A stretch of DNA of 64,000 nt from Owenia fusiformis (GCA_903813345.2 CAIIXF020000010.1:35145425-35209424), one strand, 5' to 3'; shown: positions 37,159 to 49,297, counted from the first letter of the stretch. A program made the numbers and translations. Notes: generated by a model not told the origin, from the sequence alone.

Positions 37159-39194
37159 ATGAATGTAAATGACCAGTTTTCTACAGCTGTTGAAATACGA
37201 AATAGAGATTTTGACTTGAAAGAAGTCATTGATGCGAAAATTGACCAACATATAGAAAGTAAAGATGCATTTTACGTCGTCGATCTTGGGGATATTGTGA
37301 AGAAGTTTGCCAAGTGGAAGTCCCTTCTTCCAAGAGTTGAGCCTTTCTATGCTGTTAAGTGCAACGAAGACACCTTCGTATGCCAGACGCTTGCTGCTCT
37401 AGGAACCGGGTTTGACTGCGCAAGCAAGACTGAAATAGATTTCATTTTGAATCTAGGAGTCACCCCAGATCGTGTTGTGTATGCCAACCCTTGTAAACAA
37501 ATGTCACATATTCGTTTCTCAGCAGACCAGGGTGTTGCAATGATGACCTTTGATAATGAAGAAGAGTTGCTGAAAGTGAAGAAGGTTTACCCCGATGCTA
37601 AACTGATACTTCGCCTACTTACCCCTGAGAACTCAAACTGCCAGATTCAACTTGGAGCAAAATTTGGATGCCACCCTGATAATGTAGCAAAGCTTTTAAA
37701 TAAAGCCAATGAGCTTGAATTAGATGTCATTGGAATAAGTTTCCATGTTGGGAGCGATTGCTACGATCCTACTGCTTTTACCGATGCAGTACTATCCGCG
37801 AGAGATGCATTTGATGTTGCCTCAAAACTTGGTTTCACATTTTCCCTACTCGATATTGGTGGGGGATTTCCTGGAAAATCCAATGGAAGAACTACATTTG
37901 AGCAAATTGCAGAAGAGCTCTCTTTCGTCTTAGATAAGCATTTCCCAGAAAAACATGGTATTCGTATTATTGCTGAACCCGGTCGCTATTTTGTGTCGTC
38001 AGCGTACACCCTATGCGTTAGTGTCATCGGCAAGAGGAAGGTCATTTCCCAGGATCCCCAAGGGGGGTCGGAGACAAGCTTCATGTACTATGTTAACGAT
38101 GGAGTTTATGGGTCGTTCTTAGACTGCCTATTGTTTGATGACTACGAGGTGTTCCCAATGCTAGTCAAACCATCATCAAAGCCCAGTAATACGTGTTCAA
38201 TTTGGGGACCTACCTGCGACAGCCTTGACTGCATCAAAGAGACGCATAGGCTTCCAGAGCTAGAAGTAGGAGATTACGTAATGTTCGAGAATATGGGGGC
38301 TTATACTATGTCAACTGCGACTACATTTAATGGGATGTGTAAACCTCAAGTATTCTATGTGATAGAAGAACAAATCTGGTGAGCAAAATTTTATGTTGTG
38401 AACTTTACACATTTTTTATTCATTTTACACAAGATCTAGACAAGAAAGGGTTTTGTCAGCATGGATAATTTTAACCTAATGTTTGTTGTATCATACCAAA
38501 TAAAATGCGACTCAAACATGTTTTTATTCTCTCATGATTATTGTAGCTGAATTGAAGGTAAATATTGGTAAGCATCTCATACTTGAGTGGCTTTGGGGTA
38601 GATATCATCCGGGAATATACTTCATTTCTGAGGAGCGGGCAGGATATATTGTATATGTGCCACTCCAGGCCAAATAGACATACTATATCCATTCCGCTCC
38701 TGGGAATTTTTCAAAAGTTTAAAAAGTCTAAAAAGTTTAAAAGTTATTATTTTTTTAAAGTTTAAATGTTACAATTTCTTAAACTAAAGGAATATTACGA
38801 AAATGTAAAATATAACTTGTGCTTTTTCAGTATAGGCCTATCTCGTCATTTGAAAAAGTTGGAAAAGGTTATATCTACCCCAAACCCACTCAAGTATGAA
38901 ATACACTAGTTATGCACGGTCTGTTCTGGATATAGGGTATACCCCTCGGGAAATATTTATATAGGGATATAAATATATCACTCAGGATATACCCTATATC
39001 CAAAACCTCCCAGTACATATAACCCTTAATATATATTTGTCCCCATGGATAATTTAGAATCGCTCTTTTTGTGACTTTTTTCTCTTTGATTAAAGCAATA
39101 AATAATTTATTTTTCCAGGGAACAATTGTGGCCATTAATGAAACACAATGGAACACCAGCCCATAACAACAACGGCTGGCAAGATCACAACTGA
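37159..39194 (+). CDS. ODC1: Ornithine decarboxylase, two coding exons, about 431 aa
   Basis: PLP-dependent decarboxylation of ornithine to putrescine, the first step of polyamine synthesis, cytosolic and dimeric. Exon 37159-38378 encodes the TIM-barrel and beta domains. It has the PLP lysine in PFYAVKCNED (K67), FDCAS (D86), SFHVGS (H196), the phosphate loop GGGFPG (234-239), EPGRYF (R276), YVNDGVYGSF, and the active-site Cys in GPTCDS (C353, D354), with ENMGAYT (Y382). All residues that antizyme inhibitors lose are kept, so it should be active. The antizyme-binding region (about 113-140, MMTFDNEEELLKV) is also conserved. The exon ends in CTG|GTGAGC, and a consensus acceptor TTTTTCCAG at 39118 opens a second exon 39119-39194, in phase, adding 24 residues. 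Without splicing the frame stops at 38382 (407 aa). The start at 37159 fits the family; an ATG at 37132 is in frame but adds 9 atypical residues. Human ODC has 461 aa. Confidence 0.93.
38574..38905. repeat. Foldback in the ODC intron
   Basis: CATACTTGAGTGGCTTTGGG near 38577 pairs with CCCAAACCCACTCAAGTATG near 38880. The rest of the intron (38930-39050) holds a palindromic block related to 32240-32385. Together they fill most of the 740-bp intron. Confidence 0.6.
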
Positions 39195-39303
39195 CCTGAC
39201 CTGACCTACCCATTCATCAATGACTTGGATGCTGATAAACATTATTATTAATTAAGCTCCATGTCCTCGTCTTCGAGTCAATACAATGGCGCATTTGTGT
39301 TAA

Positions 39304-39309
39304 TAATAA
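39304..39309 (+). promoter_or_regulatory. Poly(A) signal of ODC, distal
   Basis: AATAAA lies 110 nt after the stop of the spliced form. Another AATAAA near 38499 lies inside the intron, about 117 nt after the stop of the unspliced form, so two alternative ends are possible. Confidence 0.5.
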
Positions 39310-40996
39310 ACAAATATTTATGACTGAAGAATTTTATTTTCTTTGGAAAACTATTTTCCTTTTAATTAAGCTCAGGAATGATACGGGAATATAGTGGACA
39401 TCTAAGTGGTTTCTTTGCTGCTTTGTTAGTAAGTCCATTGTTATCATACTCCTTTGTTTAATTTATATAAACGTATGAATGGTTGATTTTCCCAAGCTGT
39501 GGACACAGGTGTATTAAATATAATGTAATAAATACTGGTAATTGAATTTAAATAAAATGTTAATCAAAAGTAATATACACAAATTATGATACAGGGTGAC
39601 CCCCCAAAAACAGAACCCTCTAAAAGTGTAACAATTTCTGAAATACTTATCCAATCAACCTGGGTTTTCATGTGCATAAACTACAATCTGTGGATGATAA
39701 ATATGATATAAAGGTTGTTTCAAATTGGTTATTTGTAATATCATGGGTGATTTTAGAATGTGTCCAATTTTCGGAAAATCAACATTTTGCCAATAATTCA
39801 GAAAAAAATTCCAAAGAAGACGTAAAATCAAAGTTGCATTTAATATTTCAAATGAAAAATGAAGATTAAGCAATGGTTAAAACACCTAGTAAAATCAGAT
39901 GACTGAAATCAGTCGAATTGTTCTGACATGCGCAAAGCTCTATTTAGTGATATTTTCATTTCAAATATGGCGGCCAATCCGATGTCTGACGACCCTTACA
40001 AAGAATCTAGGCAGTTTGCATTTTTACCTCCTGTGAAATAACAAGCGGAATTTAGTAGTTGTTTTGTGTTTTTATTATCATTCTGCATTGTAATTCTATG
40101 TGATGTGGTGTTAAAATGTCAGCAGAAATAAATATCCATACGATAATCGAGTGAATTAGATTAAACCCCGTCTCCTGCTAAGAGTGTAAAAACTTGTATT
40201 AACATGCTCAAAGGTGCCAATGTGCACATCAATGTCAAGCTAAATCATTGTCGTGTCTAAAACAGGTAACTGATCTACTCAAAACAGCTTGTCATTCACG
40301 TATACACGCTTAGAAAACACGGCGAAATGATCTGAATCTTGGAATTTCGTTCGAGAGCTGGTTATGTTTGCTCCGGTCTCCGTCATAAGTGTTCATCAGA
40401 CTTCACGCGTGCTCAGGAGAAAACCATCAACCAATAACGTTTATAAATCAATTTTGCGCATGCGCCTTACAAGGGTAAAGAAATTCGTATTTATAAACGA
40501 ACCAATTTGAGATAACCCGATATCAGTCGGAGAAATCTGGCGATCTCTGAAACTCACTTCAAAAAATCAAATGCGGACTGACGGCGTATTCTACTATGCT
40601 GGGATCTAAGATTTTTAGTATAGATAAAGTCTTTTATGATCTTTCGAATGAGGTAAGTCTCTAGTTCGAAAGACAATCGTATCAACTTGAACAAAAGTTG
40701 AGTTTTGAAGAAAAATGTTAACACTGCGTGAAATATGGGATTCCAATTCTTGACACGTCTAGAAACTACTAGTCTTTTCACGCCGGGTTTCTAGACGTGC
40801 CAATTATTTACACCTCTTGACACGCGATGAATCCAACTCTTTACACATCTATGCACTTTTTGACACACGCCATGCAAAGCAGTGCAAAGACCATGCCAAA
40901 AGTCTTGACACGCGCTGATTGGAATCTCATTACTCGCTCTTGGCACATTGATAATTATGTGTAAGCAACTGACCTAATTAGCAAAAGCAATACATA
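39310..40996. other. Intergenic; solo mariner-type end, no gene seen
   Basis: At 39592 a TA-flanked CAGGGTGACCCCCC looks like a mariner-type left end, but I find no partner. Around 40780-40940 TTGACACG-like words recur. No coding gene is evident. Confidence 0.4.
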
Positions 40997-42958
40997 GTAC
41001 CCCACACATAATTTTGTCGCCAACTTCAATTTATGATTTCAGTGCTTTCCTACATACATGTCTTCATGAAATTTAGCATACTTAAACTTGAACATATTTC
41101 CAAGACTCGATTTTTTTTATTTAACATAAAACTTATTATTTATTTTTTAACAACATTTTCAAAATGCAGTATCATTTTGCAAAATTGCCTCAAATTAGGC
41201 TATTTTAGCATTTTTAACTGTATTCTTGAATGTTTTAGTTTTGCATGTTGTATATTACATTAGCGAAGTAAATGTACTTTTACTACTGTTTAGCTGAACA
41301 TGGCTATATTTGAAGTTATTCTATAATGAAAATTCCAGTTTGTATTTTGCAAATTCAGTTCATATTAGCTTTAAACTCTAATAAATCCGTCCACGGGTTC
41401 AACTCTTAATTGCGACGTGCTGGCCATGAGAATATTTGGCGATTGGCAATGCCAGCCCTGGACCTTCGAGCCTTTACATTCTTTGGCACAGAGCTTTTTG
41501 CAACACGATTCAGAAAGTCCCTTCCAGTTGCTCTTTTATTAAAAAACTCGTGAAACATTTCAGGTTTATCCTTCATTTCATCCAGGGCATCATTCACTGC
41601 CATAGCACACTCATCAAACGACCGTGGCCCAACGATTGCATGGCCGTACTCATCGGTGGGGTCACCTGGCGGTCGCCAACGTACTACTTTTTGCTGGATA
41701 CAATTGTTAAACAATTCGGAAGGCTTGAGAAGATGGCCTTAAGGGGGGAGCATTACCACGTTTATCCCTGCTTCTTCCAATTTTGCTTTAATTTGTGGGT
41801 TATAGTGCTGTTTACATGGGTTCTGTGCTCTTCCAGATCGTCCAAGCCTGTCCCATACCAAAAAAGCCCCTCTTGGTAGAAGTCGATGCAGCCCAGGACC
41901 CCCAAGATTTCTGTTCCTGGACTCTGAGGCAATAGCAAATGTTCGAACAACAGAGTCATCAGCATTCTTTTTTGTCAGGGACACCTTAACAGCTTTGGAT
42001 CTTGATATCACTGCAGAACATGTGTAGCGGGTGGGTTTGTATGCCGAGCGAGCATAGAGCTTGGTGCCCTTGCGCGTACGGCCTTTCGAGAGGAGCTTGT
42101 TTTCGAAGATTGGAAATTCGTCTTGATAGTAAATATCGTCTAATATTAATTTGTGATTTTTCAATGCGGTATTTAACCCTTCGATAAATCCAAGGTGCAT
42201 GTCATATATTTGACTGAGATTACGGTCCTCACATGATTTGTCTGGAGAAACAAATACAAACTCCCCTCCATTACGCCTGTATAACACACGTTTAATTGTC
42301 TCATTGCTGATGACAACACCTGTTTCAAGGGAAAATTCCTCATTAATCTCCGTTATCCGTGCGAATGGCTCATGATCTGCGATGTCAAATAAGACATCTT
42401 CAACTTCTGAATTTGGTACAATCTTCAACTTTGGACCCCGTTGCTGAGGTGAGTTCTGGTTAGTAGATGCAATCCGCTGAACAGTTCTGATATTTATTCC
42501 ATGGTTTCCAGCAACATTGGTTTTGGATCTGCCTTGGTCTAACTGTTCTAAAATCGAACTTCGCCTTCTTGGTGTATACGTTCTTGTACACTTTACCACA
42601 ATATTTTTTTCAACATTCCTCCCTTTGAAGTAAATAGAAGAGGGGTTTTGTTCCCCTTTGGAAAACCCTTTTTTCCCTTTCATTGTTACACTTCAACTGA
42701 ACAGATTTAATTCAAAACAGTTTTCTTAAACCAGTACCGAAAGAGGTCAAAAGTGCAAAATAAGCGGGAAAATGTAAAACAATGTAGCAGTTTGCTGTCA
42801 GTCTCAAGTGAACACCTGGTATCCGTTTGTAAAATAAAAAAAGTTTGGGTGTTGGAAATATGTTCACGTTTAAGTATGCTAAATTTCATGAAGATATGTA
42901 CGTAGGAAAGTACTTTAATCTTAAATTGAAGTTGGCGACAAAATTATGTGTGGGGTAC
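40997..42958. mobile_element. Tc1/mariner-superfamily element, 1.96 kb, terminal inverted repeats of about 105 bp
   Basis: The ends GTACCCCACACATAATTTTG and its complement are flanked by TA (40995-40996 and 42959-42960). The inverted repeats extend about 105 bp to GAACATATTTCC. It contains one transposase frame on the minus strand. A related sequence at about 43073-43120 (CCAAAAGCAATACATA joined to GTATTTTAACATGAAG) shows the site without the element. Confidence 0.85.
41406..42683 (-). pseudogene. Transposase of the Tc1/mariner type, one in-frame stop
   Basis: A 425-codon frame from ATG 42683 is interrupted once by TAA at 41739-41741 (codon 315); the frame is otherwise open to 41406. It has a basic N-tail, a helix-turn-helix region (about 38-72, ILEQLDQGRSKTNVAGNHG) and a DDE core. 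The acidic triad is probably D188 (YYQDEF), D278 (VWDRLGRSG) and E323 (HLLKPSE, just after the stop), with about 44 residues between the last two. The product would cut at TA sites and act on the flanking inverted repeats. The stop falls just before the last catalytic residue, so the copy should be dead. It may instead be a sequencing error, given how intact the rest is. Confidence 0.8.
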
Positions 42959-43549
42959 TATACATGTAGTATTTTAACATGAAGTAATTATTTCCAGATT
43001 TGTGACCGGTAAGGGGTTGCACAGGAGCAAAGTGGAGTTATATCTTGTATTCGCGAATGCAACTAATTAATTACCAAAAGCAATACATATAGTATTTTAA
43101 CATGAAGTAATATTATACGTAACTCTATATTTTTACTAATCTAGTATTGAAATATTACAAGTACTTTCTCTGGTTCTTTTAATTTTGATCTATTTAATTC
43201 ATTCATGTTTTCGCAGACTATTTGGAACTCGTTGATTCATTTAGCAGTTGCATTTGCGAATACAATCATAGACAAATAACTAGCGGGGGTGTTTAGGAAT
43301 CATAATGATAGTAGTTACTAGTTTCATCAGGCCCATGGCCAGGGGTTTCGAGGGGAAAAAGTGTATATCCGGCGCACTGAGACAATTGATATCACCACTG
43401 ATTGACAGAACACAGATTTCAAAAGGGACCAAGGATGAAACTAAAGCGACGAGTTTTTGTGTTAAAAATGTACGTCCACATAATTGAAGTGGATACTTCC
43501 AAGTAACAACCTTAGTGTAAAAGAAGATAAGAATTATTGCACTTTGTAA

Positions 43550-43978
43550 GACTTTGTAGGTGAGATATATCCTACTGAGCTAGAATTGAAAAAAACTAAT
43601 GAATCTGATATGAGTGCACCTTATCTTGATCTTCTTATTAACATTGAACCAGACAAAAGTATATATTGTAAATTATATGACAAAAGAGATGACTTTAATT
43701 TTGACATAGTTAACTTTCCACATTTGGATAGCAATATTCCACTTAACCCAGCATATGGGGTTTATGTATCCCAGCTTATTAGATATAGCAGGACATGTTC
43801 AAAATATCTAGATTTTAAATCAAGACACCATATTTTAGTGATCAAGCTGTTAGGTCAAGGTTATACTTGTAAAAAACTTAAGAAATACTTTCTGGGCTTT
43901 GCTGAAAAGTACAAGTCATTAATTTCGAAATTTCAAGTTTTATCACTTGAGATGCTGAAGGATGTAGGAATGGTATAA
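43550..43978 (+). pseudogene. C-terminal fragment of a retroelement reverse transcriptase
   Basis: From an in-frame stop at 43547 the frame is open to 43978 (about 142 codons). It shows the ordered words EIYPTELELKKT, YLDLLINI, CKLYDKRDDFNFDIVNFP, NPAYGVYVSQLIRYSR and LISKF. I recognise this as the region after the catalytic YADD of a reverse transcriptase family common in marine invertebrate genomes; I cannot assign the clade with certainty. The catalytic palm is missing, so it is 5'-truncated. The downstream sequence to about 44.7 kb is probably its 3' tail. Confidence 0.7.
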
Positions 43979-46091
43979 TTAAATTGGCAATGAACTCACA
44001 ATTTTTTCACTTGGCACCTTTTGAGGTGGATCCCGGTGTAGGAGGTCCTATCAAATTATGGTCCTACTCTCCATTGATTTATATGGTGACCTAGATACAA
44101 CTCTTTCCCTCATTATCTTATACAAAATCAGGGCCAGTAAGGGCCGTTAAGAAAGGGGACCATAATCCCAGGGGGACCATCATTTCTTTCACACCGGCTG
44201 TGGCATTAATGGTTAAAAAATAGGGATCGAAACCAGCCATAGTTTTCTCCTGATGACCATTGTGAATTGTTGTGTTTTACGGATTATGATGACAGCTTTG
44301 CGAACGGATGTTGACCCTTTGAATTGCCTCAATGGACTTCGAGACTGGATTTTATCTATCCCACATCATTTGAGACTGAATACTCTATCTTTTATGAGTA
44401 CTAGTATCTACAACTATTTTTGATGTTATGAGTATTGGCTATCAATTTGAATGAATCAGTATGAATGAAATGCGGGATGAAATGTCCCTTGGTGTTCTGG
44501 TCATGGGTTGTGATATTGGTTCTCGATTGAAGGGGGGAGGGGGATGTTAGACATTGTTTCTTTTCACGTTAGATTATGGTTTTGGGATATATAGGGACTA
44601 CTTTTCTTATGACAGATTTACACTTACAGTTTGCTTTTCTTGTTGGGTTTCTTTAAAGTTTTTAGTCACCCTTCCCTTTGGCATTTGTGCTTATATATTT
44701 AAATAAGTAAGAACCATGGCTGCATTTACTCCATTTGATTCAAAGATACAACAGGTGCAAATACATTACATTTGTTTCACTGCCATACGTTGCATATCAT
44801 TGAAATCACCGGTGAAAGTTGAAAATGAAAGACCCGATTATACCACGAGTACGATTCAATAGGGCCCGATGCTTCCGCCTGAGTATTCCGATTATACCGT
44901 GAGTAAATCCCGATGAGGTAGTGAGTAAGCTTTCCAATGATCATATAATACCATGAAGTATATCACAAATATTCCTGTTAATATGATATAATTCCCGCAG
45001 CACTATACGTCAACGTCTGTGTCCCGCGAAGTTCTTTAAAACATTGAATTCAAGCTTTCACTCGAATCACCATAATTTATTGTTGATGATATCACCACTT
45101 CTATCTGACTATGCTCATAATCCAATGAGTTTGGTACGTGTTATTTTGTATCTACCAAGACGGTAAACATATGAAAAATAGTTATATATTTTGATTGGTA
45201 TAAAATGTGCAAAGTTTACCCGTTATGCTCATTCGATCTCAATATTGAATAAAATAAGATATCAGTAGAAAGGCTACTAAAATGAAAAAAAGATTGACCA
45301 GTAGAGACCAGGAACGTGACACATATTCATTGTATCCATAAAAATGGACAATAATCGATTTAAATGCAATTCATTCGCTCTCAAGTTTGACTAAAATATC
45401 AATACAACGGCTCCTAAAATGAAGAAAGGTCATATTCATAATTGATTTAAACGCAATTCCGCGCTTTTCCTATCCTCCAATGTTGATAGCCTAATTTCTG
45501 TTGTGTCAGTCTGGGTCAAAATGTTACAATAGTATTAATGACGAGTAACCCATCTAATAAAGGCAATTAAATCAAGGTTCCAAAACTCCCAGAAGTAACA
45601 CTAACACTATTTCATCATCATCATCATGTCATAGACTCAACAGATTTTACTCAAGTAATGTTCGGATTCTGATATCATTTACTCGAGATATTTTCGGATC
45701 TTTATAATATTACTCGTCGATCACATCGGGTCCGATCGATGTCCGATAACATCTGATCTTTTATGACAAAGTTTATGTGAAGATTTTGTTGTTCAAAAGT
45801 GCTATTTTGACCTAATATTTTGACACTTAATATATTATACATATGACATACATTTACCGGCCCAGGTATGCCTTATGTATGTGTCATTATCAATTAAAGC
45901 GAGTATAAATTAGAAAAACAAATCGAAAACCATTATACGTTTAACTTATCTCTTAATTTGGACAAATATATTTCAACTATGATTCTAGACCAATTCCGCC
46001 TGCCAGAACATCTTAGTAACGATTCTAACCATCCAAGGGAATTGATAGAGGTCCAATATTACCTTTATTGTCCATTTTCCTATGAGATGTA
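43979..46091. other. Retroelement tail, then intergenic sequence
   Basis: 44455-44690 is shared in inverted orientation with 14099-14345 and probably is the 3' UTR of the truncated retroelement. From 44.7 to 46.09 kb I see only AT-rich sequence with a short TCA run at about 45613. No gene is seen. Confidence 0.5.
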
Positions 46092-47180
46092 CAGGGTGTC
46101 CCAGAACTCATGAGAATTTTTTGAGGGAGATATAAGGCATGGGTGATTTTTCTTCAAATTTGGTACACTTATGAAACACACTTTGGGGAATAACTGACAT
46201 GAATTTCAGGCACATGTCTCTTATATTTCCGAAGTTATTGACATTTGAATTCTACATCGCCACAAACCCCGGAGTTGTCGGGAAAATACAACAGTTTATG
46301 TCACATTTTGTCAATTTTATACAAATTCTCAACTATAAAACCAATGTTTTTTGTATAAACTTAGTTGAGCATTTTTCTCATATTGATGATGCACTTTGAT
46401 AAAACAATATATAAATTTTGATTGAGACCCAATACATCAACGGATTGTACATTTGGTTTGCTGAAAGATCATAATAACATGTTCCCGAGGGACTGAAAGA
46501 AATTCTCTATTTGCTGGCCAATATGATCTTGCATATTGACAATGCACCAGTGAATAAGTCACTACATCCATGTCACTAGTGCATCCAATTTACTCTCTAT
46601 TGAGACTTTACAGTATATAGTAGCTCCATATACTTGTCAGATTTTGCTCTACTAGACTTTCCATTTCTTTATTGACCCTAAACAAAGATTAGTAGGGCAT
46701 GTCACTGAAACGGATGAAGAATTGAGTCCTGTTGTTTCAGAGAACCCTACAGAAATGGCTATAGAACGATTTGGGAATGTGTATAAAGAGTAGCTGAAAA
46801 GACATAAACCGCAGATAATATGCTATAACCCGGGTGCTATAATAACTCTGTAGAGATATGTTAGCTGAATGTGTATGATCCTATTAACTAATGTACTGAA
46901 ATGCTGAAATAATTCAATGAAAACAATGCTATTATACGTAGAGAAGTTTTGTAAATATTATCAAAATGTGACGTAAATTGTTGTATTTCTCTGAGTACTC
47001 CGGGGTTTGTGGTGATGTAGAATTCAAATGTCAATAAATTCGGAAATTTAAAAGATATGTGCCTGAAATTCATGTCAGTTATTCCCCAAGTTTTGTTTAT
47101 AAAGTGCACTTAATTTGAAGAAAAATCATTCATGCCTTATATCTCCCTCAAAAAATTCTCATGAGTTCTGGGACACCCTG
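46092..47180 (+). mobile_element. Decayed mariner with long inverted repeats
   Basis: The ends CAGGGTGTCCCAGAACTCAT and its complement are TA-flanked, and the arms pair for about 250 bp, each encoding mirror versions of the same open frame. The middle retains plus-strand traces of a mariner transposase: a DNAPV stretch near 46535 and, near 46705-46800, ETDEELSPVV, RFGNVYKE, a stop, then LKRHKPQ. Several stops and frame changes make it non-functional. Confidence 0.75.
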
Positions 47181-47469
47181 TAGTTAACCAAACATTTGAT
47201 AGGCGGTATATGCGTGTCTTGCTCGGCGGTAGGTTGTATATACACGGGTACACTTTCCCCTCGTGCCACTGTAGTTTTCAATATTCCCTTTGTTGTAACA
47301 TCTTATTTCAAAAGAATGGATATTGATGGTTGTATGGAAGTATTCATATCAAACATTCACATAATAGTTTACAGTGGAATTCCCTCAATAAATGCATACC
47401 ATTTAAGATTTCACATTGGACTTTCCGCATAATGATAAAATGTTGACGATATAGTTTTCGATAAAACCC

Positions 47470-48361
47470 CAGAGCCGTAGCCAGCTTTCAGTTCGGGGGG
47501 GGGGGGTCGATGCACTAACCAAAATATTTTCGGTTTTAAAAAATATTTGTTTTGAATTTTTACAAAAATGATGTAACTTCCTTCAAACCTGAGCTAGAAG
47601 CTTCAAACAAAAAATCATTTTAATGCTCTTTTCTTCCTCTACCTTATGGTTGTATTTTATTGGTTGTAGGAGGGGGTCCGAACTCATCGCTCCCCCTTGT
47701 TACGCTTATAAACCCAATAACGTATTCCCAAGGAATCGACTTTATTAATTTATGAAATGTGAAAAATGAGCTTGCATGTACAAATTGCATCGTATGCAAA
47801 CCTTCCCCTGACCGATCCGGTCATGTTTATGTCTTTTGAATGATGTCTACCCCTTGATGCATTCATCCTTTAATAAGTGGTGTTAAGAATATTGGTGTAG
47901 GCCCTGGTGAAGGGAAATGTCATAAAGATTTTACGTATATCGCGATATACATGTAGCCGCGTCCCCTTTGTCTTTATCCTTCCAAACGCAAACGGCAGAT
48001 AAGAGGGGTTCTTAGTGATTGATCTGATGCTTAATAAGCCACTAACAAGATACAGTTTTAAATATTGCTATTGTGTAAAGTTTGTTTTAACACATAGGCG
48101 TAACCAGGGGGGAGGGGGTGGGATTGGTGAATGATCGCATCCCCCCCCCCGCTTAACCAATAAAGAAGGAAGAAGAAATGAGCTTTGAATGACTTTCATT
48201 TGAAACTTCTAGTTCAATTTCGAAGGAATTTGCATCAATTTTTGTAAAAATCAAGATAAATCTTAATTTTTGGCTTGTTTATGCCACAATCGCATCCCCC
48301 CGACTGAAAACCGATTTTTTGACGATCGCACCACCTCGACTGAAAGCTGGCTACGTCCCTG
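47470..48361. mobile_element. hAT-like non-autonomous element (CAGAGCCGTAGCCAG ends)
   Basis: The left end CAGAGCCGTAGCCAGCTTTC pairs with the right end GAAAGCTGGCTACGTCCCTG. G-rich and C-rich tracts sit just inside. It contains another end-like word at 48094 (AGGCGTAACCAGGGGGG), so it may be two overlapping relatives. No target duplication could be confirmed. Confidence 0.5.
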
Positions 48362-48569
48362 TAACATGTATTCAATTGATATATAGCTATAAAATACAAT
48401 AAGACATGATTGTTTCGGCACTTTGAAAATAATATTTTTGTTTCCTTTCACGATGTGTCTTTTTTCAGCGTTTGGTGTTCTGTTAGGAATGGATTGAATC
48501 AGGGTTTAATTTTACGAATCTCAAAACAGGCGCTAAGCAAAATTACCTTTATTTTTCACCAAAGAGTAT

Positions 48570-48695
48570 CAGGCCTGTAGCCAGGGGGATTCACTTTTTG
48601 AAAAATTGGTCAGAATCACTTAAAAAGTGCTCAGAATGGTGAAAACTGCATGATTTGAAAGATTTTTTGGCCGGGGGGGGGGGGGCTACGGGCCT
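48570..48695. mobile_element. 126-bp MITE with GAGTAT target duplication
   Basis: The ends CAGGCCTGTAGCC and GGCTACGGGCCT pair, with a G13-like tract inside the right end. The direct repeat GAGTAT flanks it exactly (48564-48569 and 48696-48701). Confidence 0.7.
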
Positions 48696-48766
48696 GAGTA
48701 TATTCATTTTCAGGGTTTAAATAATGTGTTTTATACAGAGAGTGTATTCCAAATATCGAGTCTGGT

Positions 48767-49297
48767 TTAAAGAGAAGTATCCCGGGAGAAGTATGAGGGT
48801 CCCGGTATCATTTTCAATGACAAGGGATTATTCTTTAAGAGTTTTATTTTATAATCCACATAACCTGAACTTGTGATAAAACTAATGATCAAAGGATGGC
48901 TTTTTGCATCATTGTTAAATCGGGGATAAGTCTGACAATACCCATGTTTAACTTGGATTTCATTTAAAACATTTGATTCCGGTTTTATAAGGAATTTTAG
49001 TTTGATTTGTTCATGATTTGTTAGACTTTGTCTAATGTCAATTGATATTGTTTTTCTAGATATTGAATTGATCAAAGATTTCAAATCATGGGAACCAAAA
49101 AGTATAATCTTATGGTCGTTTACAAGATTCAAATACTCAAGATTAATGATTGTCCTTGTTTTAAACGTTATAAACAATTTATTTGTGGCCCTGTGCCAAG
49201 ATTTTACTTTGTTGCCATTAAATGAGATCATTTGTATATTCCAAATTTCCGTTCTTACAAATAAAAAGTCAGACAATAGCCTATAGGGAAATAACAT
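48767..49297 (-). CDS. Uncharacterised open frame, 176 codons
   Basis: This is the longest frame in its neighbourhood that is neither repeat-derived nor recognised. The product is Ile/Leu/Lys/Asn/Ser-rich as expected of AT-rich DNA, with no signal peptide, membrane segment or motif that I can name. A TATAG acceptor-like site lies in-frame near 49284. It could be an exon, a relic of a mobile element ORF, or chance; I have no functional idea. Confidence 0.25.
   Translation of the reverse strand: MLFPYRLLSDFLFVRTEIWNIQMISFNGNKVKSWHRATNKLFITFKTRTIINLEYLNLVNDHKIILFGSHDLKSLINSISRKTISIDIRQSLTNHEQIKLKFLIKPESNVLNEIQVKHGYCQTYPRFNNDAKSHPLIISFITSSGYVDYKIKLLKNNPLSLKMIPGPSYFSRDTSL

Noticed and set aside
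37159-38382. ODC as a processed retrocopy because the coding region is nearly intronless
   Set aside because: No poly(A) tail or target duplication is seen, all catalytic residues are intact, and acceptor and donor sites flank the large exon.
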